NCBI GenBank assembly: GCA_937928195.1
Contig: CALEYZ010000178.1
Location: forward strand, 1 to 5,982
Length of the DNA: 5,982 nt
Direction of reading: 5' to 3'
Source: an uncultured Limnohabitans sp.
GTDB taxonomy: Bacteria; Pseudomonadota; Gammaproteobacteria; Burkholderiales; Burkholderiaceae_C
In this document: positions 1-5,888 of the stretch, in pieces
How the letters are laid out: each line of letters starts with the position of its first letter
How positions within the stretch are numbered: position 1 is the first letter of the stretch
Translations under genes and position numbers: made by a program
Notes under the pieces: generated by a model
What the model saw: the letters and a program-made list of their open reading frames with translations, nothing else
Database searches by the model: none
What the model was told of the DNA's origin: nothing

Positions 1-1
1 G

Positions 2-655
2 GGTTTGCAGATTCAATTTGCCAGTGAGCAGTTCATTGACGAATTGGCGTACGCCACTGGCGAAGATCCCATTGCGTTCCGTGTGAAATATGCCAAAGCG
101 CCTCGCGACATTGCGGTGCTCAAAGCTGCGGCTGAAAAATCAGGATGGGAACCCCGTGGCAATGCCAAACGCGATCGCACAGGTGCCGTGCTGAGCGGAC
201 GCGGCATTGCGTACGCACAACGTGCAGGCACCATCGTGGCGGTGGTGGCCGAGATTGAAGTGGACCGCAAAACGGGCCACATTTGGGGGCGTAAATTCAC
301 AGTCGCTCACGACTGCGGTTTGATTGTGAATCCACAAGGCCTGCGCTACACCATTGAAGGCGGCCTGGTCCAAGCCTTGTCGCGAACGCTGTACGAAGAG
401 GTGCAATTTGCACCCGACCAAGTCAAGAGCGTGGATTGGCGCAGTTACCCCATCTTGGAAATCAAGGACACCCCCGAGACCATCGACATTGTGCTGATCA
501 ACCGACCTGAAGCGCCGCCCACAGGCGCGGGTGAAGCCACTTGCCGAGTGGTGCCGGCGGCCATTGCCAATGCATTTTTTGATGCCACAGGCGTTCGCAT
601 GCGCCAGGCCCCTCTGAATGCAGCGCGGGTTAAAACTGTTCTGGCCAAAGCGTGA
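2..655 (+). CDS. Xanthine dehydrogenase-family molybdopterin-binding subunit, C-terminal part (5' truncated by window edge)
   Basis: This is the C-terminal 217 or so residues of the large molybdopterin-binding subunit of a xanthine dehydrogenase/aldehyde oxidase-type hydroxylase. Such subunits are usually 700-800 aa, so about two thirds lies left of the window; the reading frame is open to base 2 and the TTG at 5 is not a real start. Visible family features are the FIDELA...DPIAFR block at the left end, the HDCGLIVNP segment followed by EGG and a Leu/Val-Gln-Ala-Leu stretch, and PTGAGEA near the end. The Glu of GAGE (codon 533-535) matches the conserved catalytic Glu that activates the Mo-bound water/hydroxide. 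These enzymes hydroxylate aldehydes or N-heteroaromatic and aromatic acids, using partner FeS and sometimes FAD subunits, which are not in view. The stop overlaps the ribosome-binding site of the next gene, so the two are almost certainly co-transcribed. The family call is firm; the substrate is unknown. Confidence 0.95.
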   Translation, partial: GLQIQFASEQFIDELAYATGEDPIAFRVKYAKAPRDIAVLKAAAEKSGWEPRGNAKRDRTGAVLSGRGIAYAQRAGTIVAVVAEIEVDRKTGHIWGRKFTVAHDCGLIVNPQGLRYTIEGGLVQALSRTLYEEVQFAPDQVKSVDWRSYPILEIKDTPETIDIVLINRPEAPPTGAGEATCRVVPAAIANAFFDATGVRMRQAPLNAARVKTVLAKA

Positions 656-660
656 AGGAG
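655..660 (+). promoter_or_regulatory. Ribosome-binding site that fixes the start of the solute-binding protein gene
   Basis: AAGGAG is a near-perfect Shine-Dalgarno sequence, 6 bases before the ATG at 667. It begins on the last base of the upstream stop codon. This favours the ATG at 667 over the in-frame GTG at 652, which lies upstream of the site and overlaps the previous gene's stop. Confidence 0.85.
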
Positions 661-666
661 TCCAGC

Positions 667-1746
667 ATGCAACACCTCGTCCACTGTGGGCTTTTGAAGC
701 TCAAGAATTTGGCTGTGCCGGGTCTCTTGGCGTTTGTGCTTGGCCTGGGTACTGCGGTGTCGTCGTTTGCGCAGATCGCCAGTCCGCACGAAGCCATCTT
801 CATGAACAAGTCGGCAGACCGAGAGGCTTGGCTCTTGGAGCGCGCCAAGAAAGAGGGCGGACTGACGCTTTACACTTCGTTGGCACCGACCGAGTCAGGT
901 CCTTTGGTGGCTGAGTTTGAAAAAAAATACGGGCTCAAAGTTACCGTGTGGCGTGGCCTCAGTGATGGTGTGGTGCAACGCGTGGTGAATGAGAGTCGCG
1001 CCAAGCGCAATGTGGTGGATGTGGTGGAAACCAATGGTCCTGAAATGGAGATGTTGGCGCGTGAAAAAGTCTTGACCGAGTTTCACAGCCCACACCTTGC
1101 AGATCTGCCGCAAGCCATGATTCCCAAGCACCGCATGTGGATGCCCGATCGCGTGAACTTCTTTGTGGTGGCGTTCAACACGCAAAAACTCAAACGCGAA
1201 GATTTGCCCAAGCACTATGAAGGCTTCACAGAGGCCAAGTGGAAAGGCCGCGTTGCGATTGAGTCAACCGATGCTGAATGGATGGGCGGCTTGGTCAACG
1301 CCTTGGGTGAACAACGCGGCATGGCGTTCTTCAAAAAACTGTCAGAGCAAAAACCAGATGTTCGCAAAGGCCACATTTTGTTGGCGCAAATGGTGGCGGC
1401 GGGTGAAACCGATGTGGGACTGACCATTTACAACGCCAATGCGCAATCCTTGAAACAACGCGGCGCACCCATCGATTGGGCACCCATTGAGCCCACCTTG
1501 GCCCGTCCGCAAGGTGTCGGCGTTGCAAGGCTTGCGGCGCATCCGCACGCCGCAGCTTTGTTTGCAGACTTTATTGTGTCGCCCGATGCACAGACGTTGC
1601 TCAACAGCATGGGCCGTCCGCCTGCGAATCAAAAAGTGAAATCCAATTTGAACAATTTCAACTACGTCCTGACCGACCCGGGTCTCGTGGTGGACGAGGC
1701 TGAGAAATGGAATCAGCATTGGAACCGCCTGTTTTTAAACAAATGA
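667..1746 (+). CDS. Periplasmic ABC-type solute-binding protein (AfuA/iron-type family fold)
   Basis: A 359-aa extracellular solute-binding protein, chosen to start at ATG 667 behind a strong AAGGAG. Residues 1-35 form a signal peptide (Lys at 11 and 13, hydrophobic core about 15-30, probable cleavage after SFA at 33-35). The mature part has the two-lobed family 1/AfuA-like pattern: EGGLTLYTS (63-71), a FEKKYGLKV segment (84-92), a WKGRVAIES hinge-like segment (192-200), AAGETDVGLTIYN (244-256) and a C-terminal block around VSPDAQTLLNSMGRP. Ferric-binding members of this family carry a tandem Tyr pair in this last region; here it reads IYNAN (Tyr255-Asn256). I therefore infer an organic or other anionic ligand rather than Fe3+. 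No ATPase or permease gene follows, so it either uses a transporter encoded elsewhere or works as an orphan receptor. Its stop (TGA 1744-1746) overlaps an ATG in the frame of the next gene. The fold call is solid; the ligand is unknown. Confidence 0.92.
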   Translation: MQHLVHCGLLKLKNLAVPGLLAFVLGLGTAVSSFAQIASPHEAIFMNKSADREAWLLERAKKEGGLTLYTSLAPTESGPLVAEFEKKYGLKVTVWRGLSDGVVQRVVNESRAKRNVVDVVETNGPEMEMLAREKVLTEFHSPHLADLPQAMIPKHRMWMPDRVNFFVVAFNTQKLKREDLPKHYEGFTEAKWKGRVAIESTDAEWMGGLVNALGEQRGMAFFKKLSEQKPDVRKGHILLAQMVAAGETDVGLTIYNANAQSLKQRGAPIDWAPIEPTLARPQGVGVARLAAHPHAAALFADFIVSPDAQTLLNSMGRPPANQKVKSNLNNFNYVLTDPGLVVDEAEKWNQHWNRLFLNK

Positions 1747-1763
1747 TTGAACCGAGAAACAAC

Positions 1764-2489
1764 ATGAGCACCTCTCTCACACAACTCATCGAAGACCTTG
1801 CCACTGCCAATCAAATTTTGGCCAACGAAGGAGTCTTTGATGGCTTTGGCCACATCAGCGTTCGTCATCCAGAAAATCCCGAGCGATTTTTCATTGCACG
1901 CAGCATGGCACCCGCGTCCGTCACGGCACAAGACATTGTGGAATGTGACTTGAATGGCGATGTGCACGATGCACAGGGTCGCAAGTCTTACTTGGAGCGT
2001 TTCATTCACAGCGCTATCTACAAGAAGCGCCCTGATGTCAATTCAGTGGTGCACAGCCATTCACCTGCCATCATTCCTTTTGGTGTCACTGGCGCGCGCT
2101 TACGACCTATTTGTCACATGAGTGGATTTTTGGGCAGCAATGTTCCGACTTTTGAAATTCGCAACACGCTGGGTGAAACCTCCGACATGTTGATTCGCAA
2201 CCAAAGCATTGGCGAATCCTTGGCTGACACACTGGGCAACAACACCGTGGCTTTGTTGCGTGGTCATGGCAATGTGGTCGTGGCCAGCTCGATCCAGCTG
2301 GCTGTGTTCCGTGCTTACTACACTGAAGGCAATGCCAAGCTGCAAGCCGAAGCCATGCGCATGAGCTTTGGCATGGGCTTGGGTGAGCCCGTTTATTTGT
2401 CAGAAGACGAAGCACGTAATTCTGCTGAAACCAATGCCGGTCAAGTTGAGCGGCCTTGGAATGTTTGGAAAAGCAAACTGCCCCAATAA
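1764..2489 (+). CDS. Class II aldolase/adducin-family protein, possible decarboxylase
   Basis: A 241-aa cytoplasmic metalloenzyme of the class II aldolase/adducin family (usual length 210-260 aa). Key residues line up with L-fuculose-1-phosphate aldolase: metal ligands His97 and His99 (VVHSHSP) and His168 (RGHGN), and catalytic acid/base Glu78 (SYLERF). The N-terminal GNxS phosphate-binding motif of the sugar-phosphate aldolases reads GHIS here (Gly29-His30), so a phosphorylated substrate is less likely. Family members acting on non-phosphorylated substrates include decarboxylases of aromatic pathways (CmtD-type 2-hydroxy-3-carboxymuconic semialdehyde decarboxylase and 3,4-dihydroxyphthalate decarboxylase). 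That role would fit the neighbouring Mo-hydroxylase and acid-binding proteins, but it is inference. ATG 1764 was chosen because homologues begin near this MST. An in-frame ATG at 1743, overlapping the upstream stop as ATGA, would add 7 residues through translational coupling. Neither start has a strong ribosome-binding site. Confidence 0.92.
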   Translation: MSTSLTQLIEDLATANQILANEGVFDGFGHISVRHPENPERFFIARSMAPASVTAQDIVECDLNGDVHDAQGRKSYLERFIHSAIYKKRPDVNSVVHSHSPAIIPFGVTGARLRPICHMSGFLGSNVPTFEIRNTLGETSDMLIRNQSIGESLADTLGNNTVALLRGHGNVVVASSIQLAVFRAYYTEGNAKLQAEAMRMSFGMGLGEPVYLSEDEARNSAETNAGQVERPWNVWKSKLPQ

Positions 2490-2512
2490 TTTGTCATTGA
2501 AAGAAATTCAGC

Positions 2513-3532
2513 ATGTTTCACCTCAAAGCTCAATCGAGCTTCTTCGCTCGCCGAGGGACTTTTTGTTTGACTGCAATGGCTTTGTGCAGCACCTTGTGGT
2601 GTGGCCTGGCCCACGCGCAAAACACCAACACAAGTTACCCCTCTGGCCCTGTCACGCTGTTGGTGCCCTTCACGACGGGCACCGGTGCCGATTTGCTGGC
2701 CCGATTGCTGGGCCCCAAGCTGGCTGACAAATGGAAAGTGTCGGTGGTCACCGACAACAAAGCCGGTGCCAGTGGCGCGATCGGTACCGGCGCTGCTGCC
2801 AAGGCGGCCCCCAATGGCTTGACGGTGTTGGTGACGGCCACAGCCCACGGCACTTTCCCGGCTTTGATGCCCAAGCTGCCCTTTAACCCACAACAGGCCT
2901 TCACGCCCGTTATTTTGTTGGGCACCAGCGCTTTGGGGGTGGCCACGTCTGGCAAGTCGCCGTTCAACACGTTCAAAGATTTTCAGGAGAGTGCAAAAAA
3001 ACAACCTGGCGTTTTGAACTACTCATCACCCGGCACTGGCTCCCCGCAGCATTTGGCCATGGAGTTGTTGGCCCAAGAAACCAATGTGAAACTATTGCAT
3101 GTGCCCTACAAAGGAACCGCTGGCGCTTTGACCGATTTGATGGGGGGCCATGTTGACGCCAGCATCGTGGCTTTGCAAACTGCCGCGCCGCATTTGCAAA
3201 ATGGCGCTTTGCGCATGTTGGCATTGATGAGTGCTGAACGTTCACCAGCTTTTCCCAATGTGCCCACCTTGAAAGAGTTGGGCGTGGCCAATGGCGTGGT
3301 GGACACTTGGTATGGCGTGTTTGTGCCAACGGGTACGCCACCTGATGTGGTGGCCAAACTCAATGCGGATTTCAACAGCTTGTTGCAATTGCCGGACGTG
3401 AAAGAAACCATGAACAAGCAGGGCATGGTCATCGCGGGTGGCAAGCCTGATCGCATGAACGACTTGGTGAAACATGAACTGAGCCGATGGGCGCGGGTGG
3501 TGGAGAAAGCCGGCATCAAGGCTGACAACTGA
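2513..3532 (+). CDS. Bug/TctC-family tripartite tricarboxylate transporter substrate-binding protein
   Basis: A 339-aa periplasmic binding protein of the Bug (Bordetella uptake gene)/TctC family, at the usual length. Residues 1-35 are a signal peptide with Arg13-Arg14, a hydrophobic core about 17-32 and probable AHA cleavage before Gln36. Family blocks seen are YPSGPVTLLVPF (42-53), an NKAGASGAIG loop (82-91), NYSSPGTGS (169-177), VPYKGT (197-202), DLMGGHVD (208-215), FPNVPTLKELG (248-257) and the GVFVPTGTPPDVVAKLN helix start. The first ligand loop is unusual: PFTTGTGAD instead of the common PFxxGGxxD, with the Asp (60) kept. Bug proteins typically bind carboxylates or small amides through water-mediated contacts. 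It starts at ATG 2513, 23 bases after the preceding stop, with only a weak purine-rich GAAAGAAA (2499-2506) as ribosome-binding site. It is the last gene of the presumed operon. No TctA/TctB membrane genes are nearby, which is common for this greatly expanded family in Burkholderiales. The ligand is unknown. Confidence 0.95.
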   Translation: MFHLKAQSSFFARRGTFCLTAMALCSTLWCGLAHAQNTNTSYPSGPVTLLVPFTTGTGADLLARLLGPKLADKWKVSVVTDNKAGASGAIGTGAAAKAAPNGLTVLVTATAHGTFPALMPKLPFNPQQAFTPVILLGTSALGVATSGKSPFNTFKDFQESAKKQPGVLNYSSPGTGSPQHLAMELLAQETNVKLLHVPYKGTAGALTDLMGGHVDASIVALQTAAPHLQNGALRMLALMSAERSPAFPNVPTLKELGVANGVVDTWYGVFVPTGTPPDVVAKLNADFNSLLQLPDVKETMNKQGMVIAGGKPDRMNDLVKHELSRWARVVEKAGIKADN

Positions 3533-3588
3533 TAATTTGTTCTCTGCATGTAACCAATTTCGTGGGAAAATTGAAATTAAATTACACC

Positions 3589-3593
3589 GGAGA
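3589..3593 (+). promoter_or_regulatory. Ribosome-binding site of pyk
   Basis: GGAGA lies 9 bases before the ATG at 3603 and supports that start over the upstream in-frame TTG at 3537, which would add 22 residues unlike any pyruvate kinase N-terminus. The 70-base gap between the Bug gene and pyk (3533-3602) is A/T-rich, especially 3567-3584, and probably holds the pyk promoter. I could not find a convincing -35/-10 pair or a terminator for the upstream operon there. Confidence 0.75.
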
Positions 3594-3602
3594 CAAGTCC
3601 CC

Positions 3603-5039
3603 ATGCCCAGTCGCGCTACCAAAATTGTTGCCACCTTAGGCCCTGCTTCCAGCGAGCCCGCATTGCTCGAAGCCATGATTCGGGCTGGTGTGAACGTGGT
3701 TCGTTTGAACTTCAGCCACGGAAAAGCACAAGATCACATTGACCGTGCGCGTTTGGTGCGCGAGGCCGCTGCCCGTGCGGGCCGTGAAGTGGCCATCATG
3801 GCCGATTTGCAAGGCCCCAAAATTCGCGTCGGCAAGTTCGCAGACGGCAAAGTCATGCTCGAGCCTGGCGCCAAGTTTGTGCTGGACGCCTCCCGTACCG
3901 AACTCGGCGATCTCACAGGTGTGGGCTTGGACTACAAAGAATTGCCACGTGATGTGAAGTCTGGCGACGTGTTGTTGCTCAACGATGGCCTGATTGTGCT
4001 GACCGTTGATTCCGTGCAAGGTGAGCAAGTTCACACCACTGTCAAATTGGGCGGCGAGTTGTCCAACAACAAAGGCATCAACAAACAAGGCGGCGGTCTC
4101 ACCGCCCCAGCCCTGACGGGCAAAGACATGGAAGACATCAAAACGGCGATGAGCTTCCAGGCTGACTATGTGGCGGTGAGCTTTCCAAAGAACGCCACTG
4201 ACATGGAAATGGCACGCCAGTTGGCCAACGTGGCGGCAGCCCAGTACAACCACAAGCCAGGTTTGATCGCCAAAATTGAACGCGCAGAAGCCATTCCCCG
4301 TTTGGAAGAAATTCTGTTGGCCAGTGACGGCATCATGGTGGCACGTGGCGACTTGGCGGTTGAAGTGGGCAATGCCGTGGTACCAGCTTTGCAAAAACGC
4401 ATGATCAAATTGGCACGCGAACACGACAAAGTTGTGATTACTGCCACGCAAATGATGGAAAGCATGATCACCAATCCGGTGCCTACACGTGCCGAAGTGA
4501 GTGACGTGGCCAATGCGGTGCTGGACGGCACCGACGCCGTCATGCTGAGTGCTGAAACAGCGGCAGGCAAATTCCCGCTGGAAACCGTTGAGGAAATGGC
4601 CAAAATTTGCTTGGCCGCCGAGACGGCTGAAGAGTTTGAACTCGATGCTGATTTCAGTGGGCAAACATTCAGCCGCATTGACCAGTCGATTGCCATGGGC
4701 GCATTGTTCACGGCGCATCACCTGAAGGCCAAAGCCATTGTGGCCCTTACAGACTCTGGCTCAACGGCGCTTTGGATGAGCCGTCATCGCGTCAACATTC
4801 CAATTTATGCGCTCACCACGAAATTGTCGTCGCAGCGAAAAATGGCCTTGTATCGCAATGTGCGTCCGCTGTTGATGGACACCAGTGCCGACCGAGATAC
4901 TGCCTTGGTTCAGGCCGAGAATCATTTGAAGAGCCGGGGCATTGTGTCGGGCGGTGACATTTATGCCATCACCTGCGGCGAGCCGATGGGCGCACCAGGG
5001 GGTACCAACATGCTCAAAATTTGCCGCGCAAGCGACTGA
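3603..5039 (+). CDS. pyk: Pyruvate kinase
   Basis: A 478-aa pyruvate kinase, full length for the bacterial family. It catalyses the last step of glycolysis, phosphoenolpyruvate + ADP to pyruvate + ATP, in the cytoplasm. The N-terminal part of the (beta/alpha)8 barrel starts with TKIVATLGPAS (6-16) and NFSHG (36-40, with substrate-binding Arg34). DLQGPKIR (68-75) leads into the B domain (about 72-170). The barrel resumes with VSFPKNATD, catalytic Lys224 and Mg-ligand Glu226 in IAKIER, ARGDLAVE with Mg-ligand Asp250, and ITATQMMESM with Thr282. The MPTRAEVSD-type block reads VPTRAEVSDVANAVLDGTD, followed by MLSAETAAG. The C-terminal regulatory domain is about 345-478, with TDSGSTAL (383-390) at the likely effector/phosphate loop. 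Positions 69, 70, 73 and 76 (Leu, Gln, Lys, Val) match the K+-independent group of pyruvate kinases. The 3' end overlaps the convergent PAP2 gene by 26 bases. The pyk-then-fba order is typical of Burkholderiales glycolysis clusters. Confidence 0.98.
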   Translation: MPSRATKIVATLGPASSEPALLEAMIRAGVNVVRLNFSHGKAQDHIDRARLVREAAARAGREVAIMADLQGPKIRVGKFADGKVMLEPGAKFVLDASRTELGDLTGVGLDYKELPRDVKSGDVLLLNDGLIVLTVDSVQGEQVHTTVKLGGELSNNKGINKQGGGLTAPALTGKDMEDIKTAMSFQADYVAVSFPKNATDMEMARQLANVAAAQYNHKPGLIAKIERAEAIPRLEEILLASDGIMVARGDLAVEVGNAVVPALQKRMIKLAREHDKVVITATQMMESMITNPVPTRAEVSDVANAVLDGTDAVMLSAETAAGKFPLETVEEMAKICLAAETAEEFELDADFSGQTFSRIDQSIAMGALFTAHHLKAKAIVALTDSGSTALWMSRHRVNIPIYALTTKLSSQRKMALYRNVRPLLMDTSADRDTALVQAENHLKSRGIVSGGDIYAITCGEPMGAPGGTNMLKICRASD

Positions 5040-5730
5040 AAAGCAAATGACTGAGCCAGCCCACGGTCCAGCTTAGCCAAGCGGTCCACAGGGTGTGGCT
5101 CATGAAGTGAGCGCCTCGAATCTGCTGTGACAGGCCCAACACCAAGCCGACCAGCAAGGCGCACACCAGCCAGAGGCGGGCACTGCGTGCGCCGCTTTGG
5201 CGCAGGCTGAAGTAGGCTGCCACAAAGGCAAAGCCGGTAGAAGCATGTCCTGCTGGAAAGCAATGTCCGCCGCCGCCGTCGACTTGAAAAACAGCCCAGT
5301 GCGAGACATAGGCGGCGGTACCGCCAAACATTTGCAAATCCCACGGGCAACTGGTTTTGCTCATGCCCTTGATCAGCGTCACCACCAACAGGGCGCTCAG
5401 GACGGCCACAAACAAACTGACCCGCTCAGCCGTTGCCACTTGGCGCAGGGCGCCCCAAGGGCGCCATATGCCCACGCCCAAAGCCAACAGCAGCGCCCAA
5501 CCCAGATTGCGGGCACCCTCGTGCATGACTTTGACCATCCACCAGTCGTCGCGCAGTGCAAAGCCACTGGTTTGCCCCCACCACTGCGCCATTTGCATGT
5601 CGCCACCCGAGAAGTCCCAAGCCAACAAAACGAACAGGCTGATCACGCTGATCCAGGCGTCTGGACGCCATGCAGAGCTGCCGTCTTGGCTGGAAAATAA
5701 GCTGCGATCTTTGAACATGTCCGAAATCAT
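5014..5730 (-). CDS. Divergent PAP2-superfamily membrane phosphatase
   Basis: A 238-aa integral membrane protein (from ATG 5730) with about six hydrophobic segments, placed near residues 27-40, 77-92, 104-121, 163-176, 186-203 and 213-231. The three PAP2 motifs are recognisable but altered. C1 reads K121-x6-C-P where the consensus is K-x6-R-P. C2 is PAGH (159-162; consensus PSGH). C3 is S201-Q-x5-H208-x3-H where the consensus is SR-x5-H-x3-D. Both catalytic His (162 and 208) and the C1 Lys are kept. The segment AHFMSHTLW is, from memory, characteristic of a proteobacterial PAP2 subgroup, so the changes may be subfamily traits rather than decay. The likely role is dephosphorylation or phosphotransfer on a lipid phosphate or pyrophosphate at the periplasmic face; the substrate is unknown. 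Start choice is uncertain: a TTG at 5757 would give 247 aa and has GGAAGGG (5767-5761, minus strand) just upstream, whereas ATG 5730 lacks a clear ribosome-binding site. It converges on pyk with a 26-base overlap and diverges from fba. Confidence 0.87.
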   Translation of the reverse strand: MISDMFKDRSLFSSQDGSSAWRPDAWISVISLFVLLAWDFSGGDMQMAQWWGQTSGFALRDDWWMVKVMHEGARNLGWALLLALGVGIWRPWGALRQVATAERVSLFVAVLSALLVVTLIKGMSKTSCPWDLQMFGGTAAYVSHWAVFQVDGGGGHCFPAGHASTGFAFVAAYFSLRQSGARSARLWLVCALLVGLVLGLSQQIRGAHFMSHTLWTAWLSWTVGWLSHLLFSRLRGKF

Positions 5731-5770
5731 AGTCGGACTGGCCAAAAAAACGGCCAAGAACCCTTCCAGT

Positions 5771-5779
5771 TGTTAAAAT
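5771..5779 (+). promoter_or_regulatory. Candidate extended -10 promoter element for fba
   Basis: TGT-TAAAAT matches the extended -10 pattern TGn-TATAAT at all positions but one in the hexamer. No good -35 hexamer sits 16-18 bases upstream, which is tolerated with an extended -10. If used, transcription would begin near 5786 and give fba a leader of roughly 100 bases. This was read by eye only. Confidence 0.35.
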
Positions 5780-5783
5780 CCTT

Positions 5784-5804
5784 GCCAGTTACAAGCCGGT
5801 TACA
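5784..5804 (+). repeat. Tandem 10-mer direct repeat with 11-base period (GCCRGTTACA twice)
   Basis: GCCAGTTACA (5784-5793) and GCCGGTTACA (5795-5804) match at 9 of 10 positions and are separated by one base, so the centres are 11 bases apart, one turn of B-DNA. No third copy adjoins on either side. Side-by-side direct repeats at this period are the usual binding architecture of OmpR/PhoB-family response regulators. The repeat lies between two divergent genes, just downstream of the candidate fba -10 and upstream of the PAP2 gene on the other strand. The repeat is directly visible; a regulatory role is inference. Confidence 0.6.
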
Positions 5805-5807
5805 TGA

Positions 5808-5879
5808 TCCCAGAATGAAGCCCTTCATCCTGACATTGCTGCAGCCGAACCGCTTGAAAAAGGTTTTTTAACTCTGGGA
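5808..5879 (+). promoter_or_regulatory. fba 5' leader with possible ribosome-site-sequestering pairing
   Basis: TCCCAGA (5808-5814) is perfectly complementary to TCTGGGA (5873-5879), which contains the only purine-rich GGGA (5876-5879) in Shine-Dalgarno position for the fba ATG at 5889. Between the arms are a small hairpin, ATGAA-GCCC-TTCAT (5815-5828), and a weak GAACC/GGTTT stem (5847-5851 with 5862-5866) running into a six-T tract (5864-5869). Together these could form a folded leader that hides the ribosome-binding site. The stems are short, and no energy calculation was possible. Confidence 0.3.
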
Positions 5880-5888
5880 CTTTTCATC

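Noticed and set aside
652..666. GTG at 652 as an earlier start for the ABC-type binding protein
   Set aside because: It overlaps the upstream stop and lies before the AAGGAG that is ideally placed for ATG 667.
2441..3004. 187-codon minus-strand open frame across the aldolase/Bug junction
   Set aside because: It is antisense to two well-supported genes and its low-complexity Gly/Gln/Arg-rich translation has no domain signal.
3533..3602. A clear sigma-70 promoter before pyk
   Set aside because: The stretch is A/T-rich, but no -35/-10 pair with acceptable spacing was found by eye, so no promoter position is claimed.
3636..4721. Long open frame (361 codons) on the minus strand opposite pyk
   Set aside because: It is fully antisense to an unambiguous pyruvate kinase, its translation is rich in His, Cys and Phe without any recognisable domain, and it follows from the codon bias of pyk.
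5064..5088. Direct repeat CGGTCCA at 5064-5070 and 5082-5088
   Set aside because: It is explained by repeated Trp-Thr/Trp-Leu type codons in a PAP2 membrane segment; there is no further copy.
5052..5102. Inverted repeat TGAGCCA/TGGCTCA downstream of pyk as a terminator
   Set aside because: The stem is 7 bp with a 37-base loop and no T-run follows on either strand; it lies within PAP2 coding sequence.
5197..5700. 167-codon plus-strand open frame opposite the PAP2 gene
   Set aside because: The translation shows no family motifs, while the minus strand encodes a multi-spanning membrane protein with recognisable PAP2 motifs.
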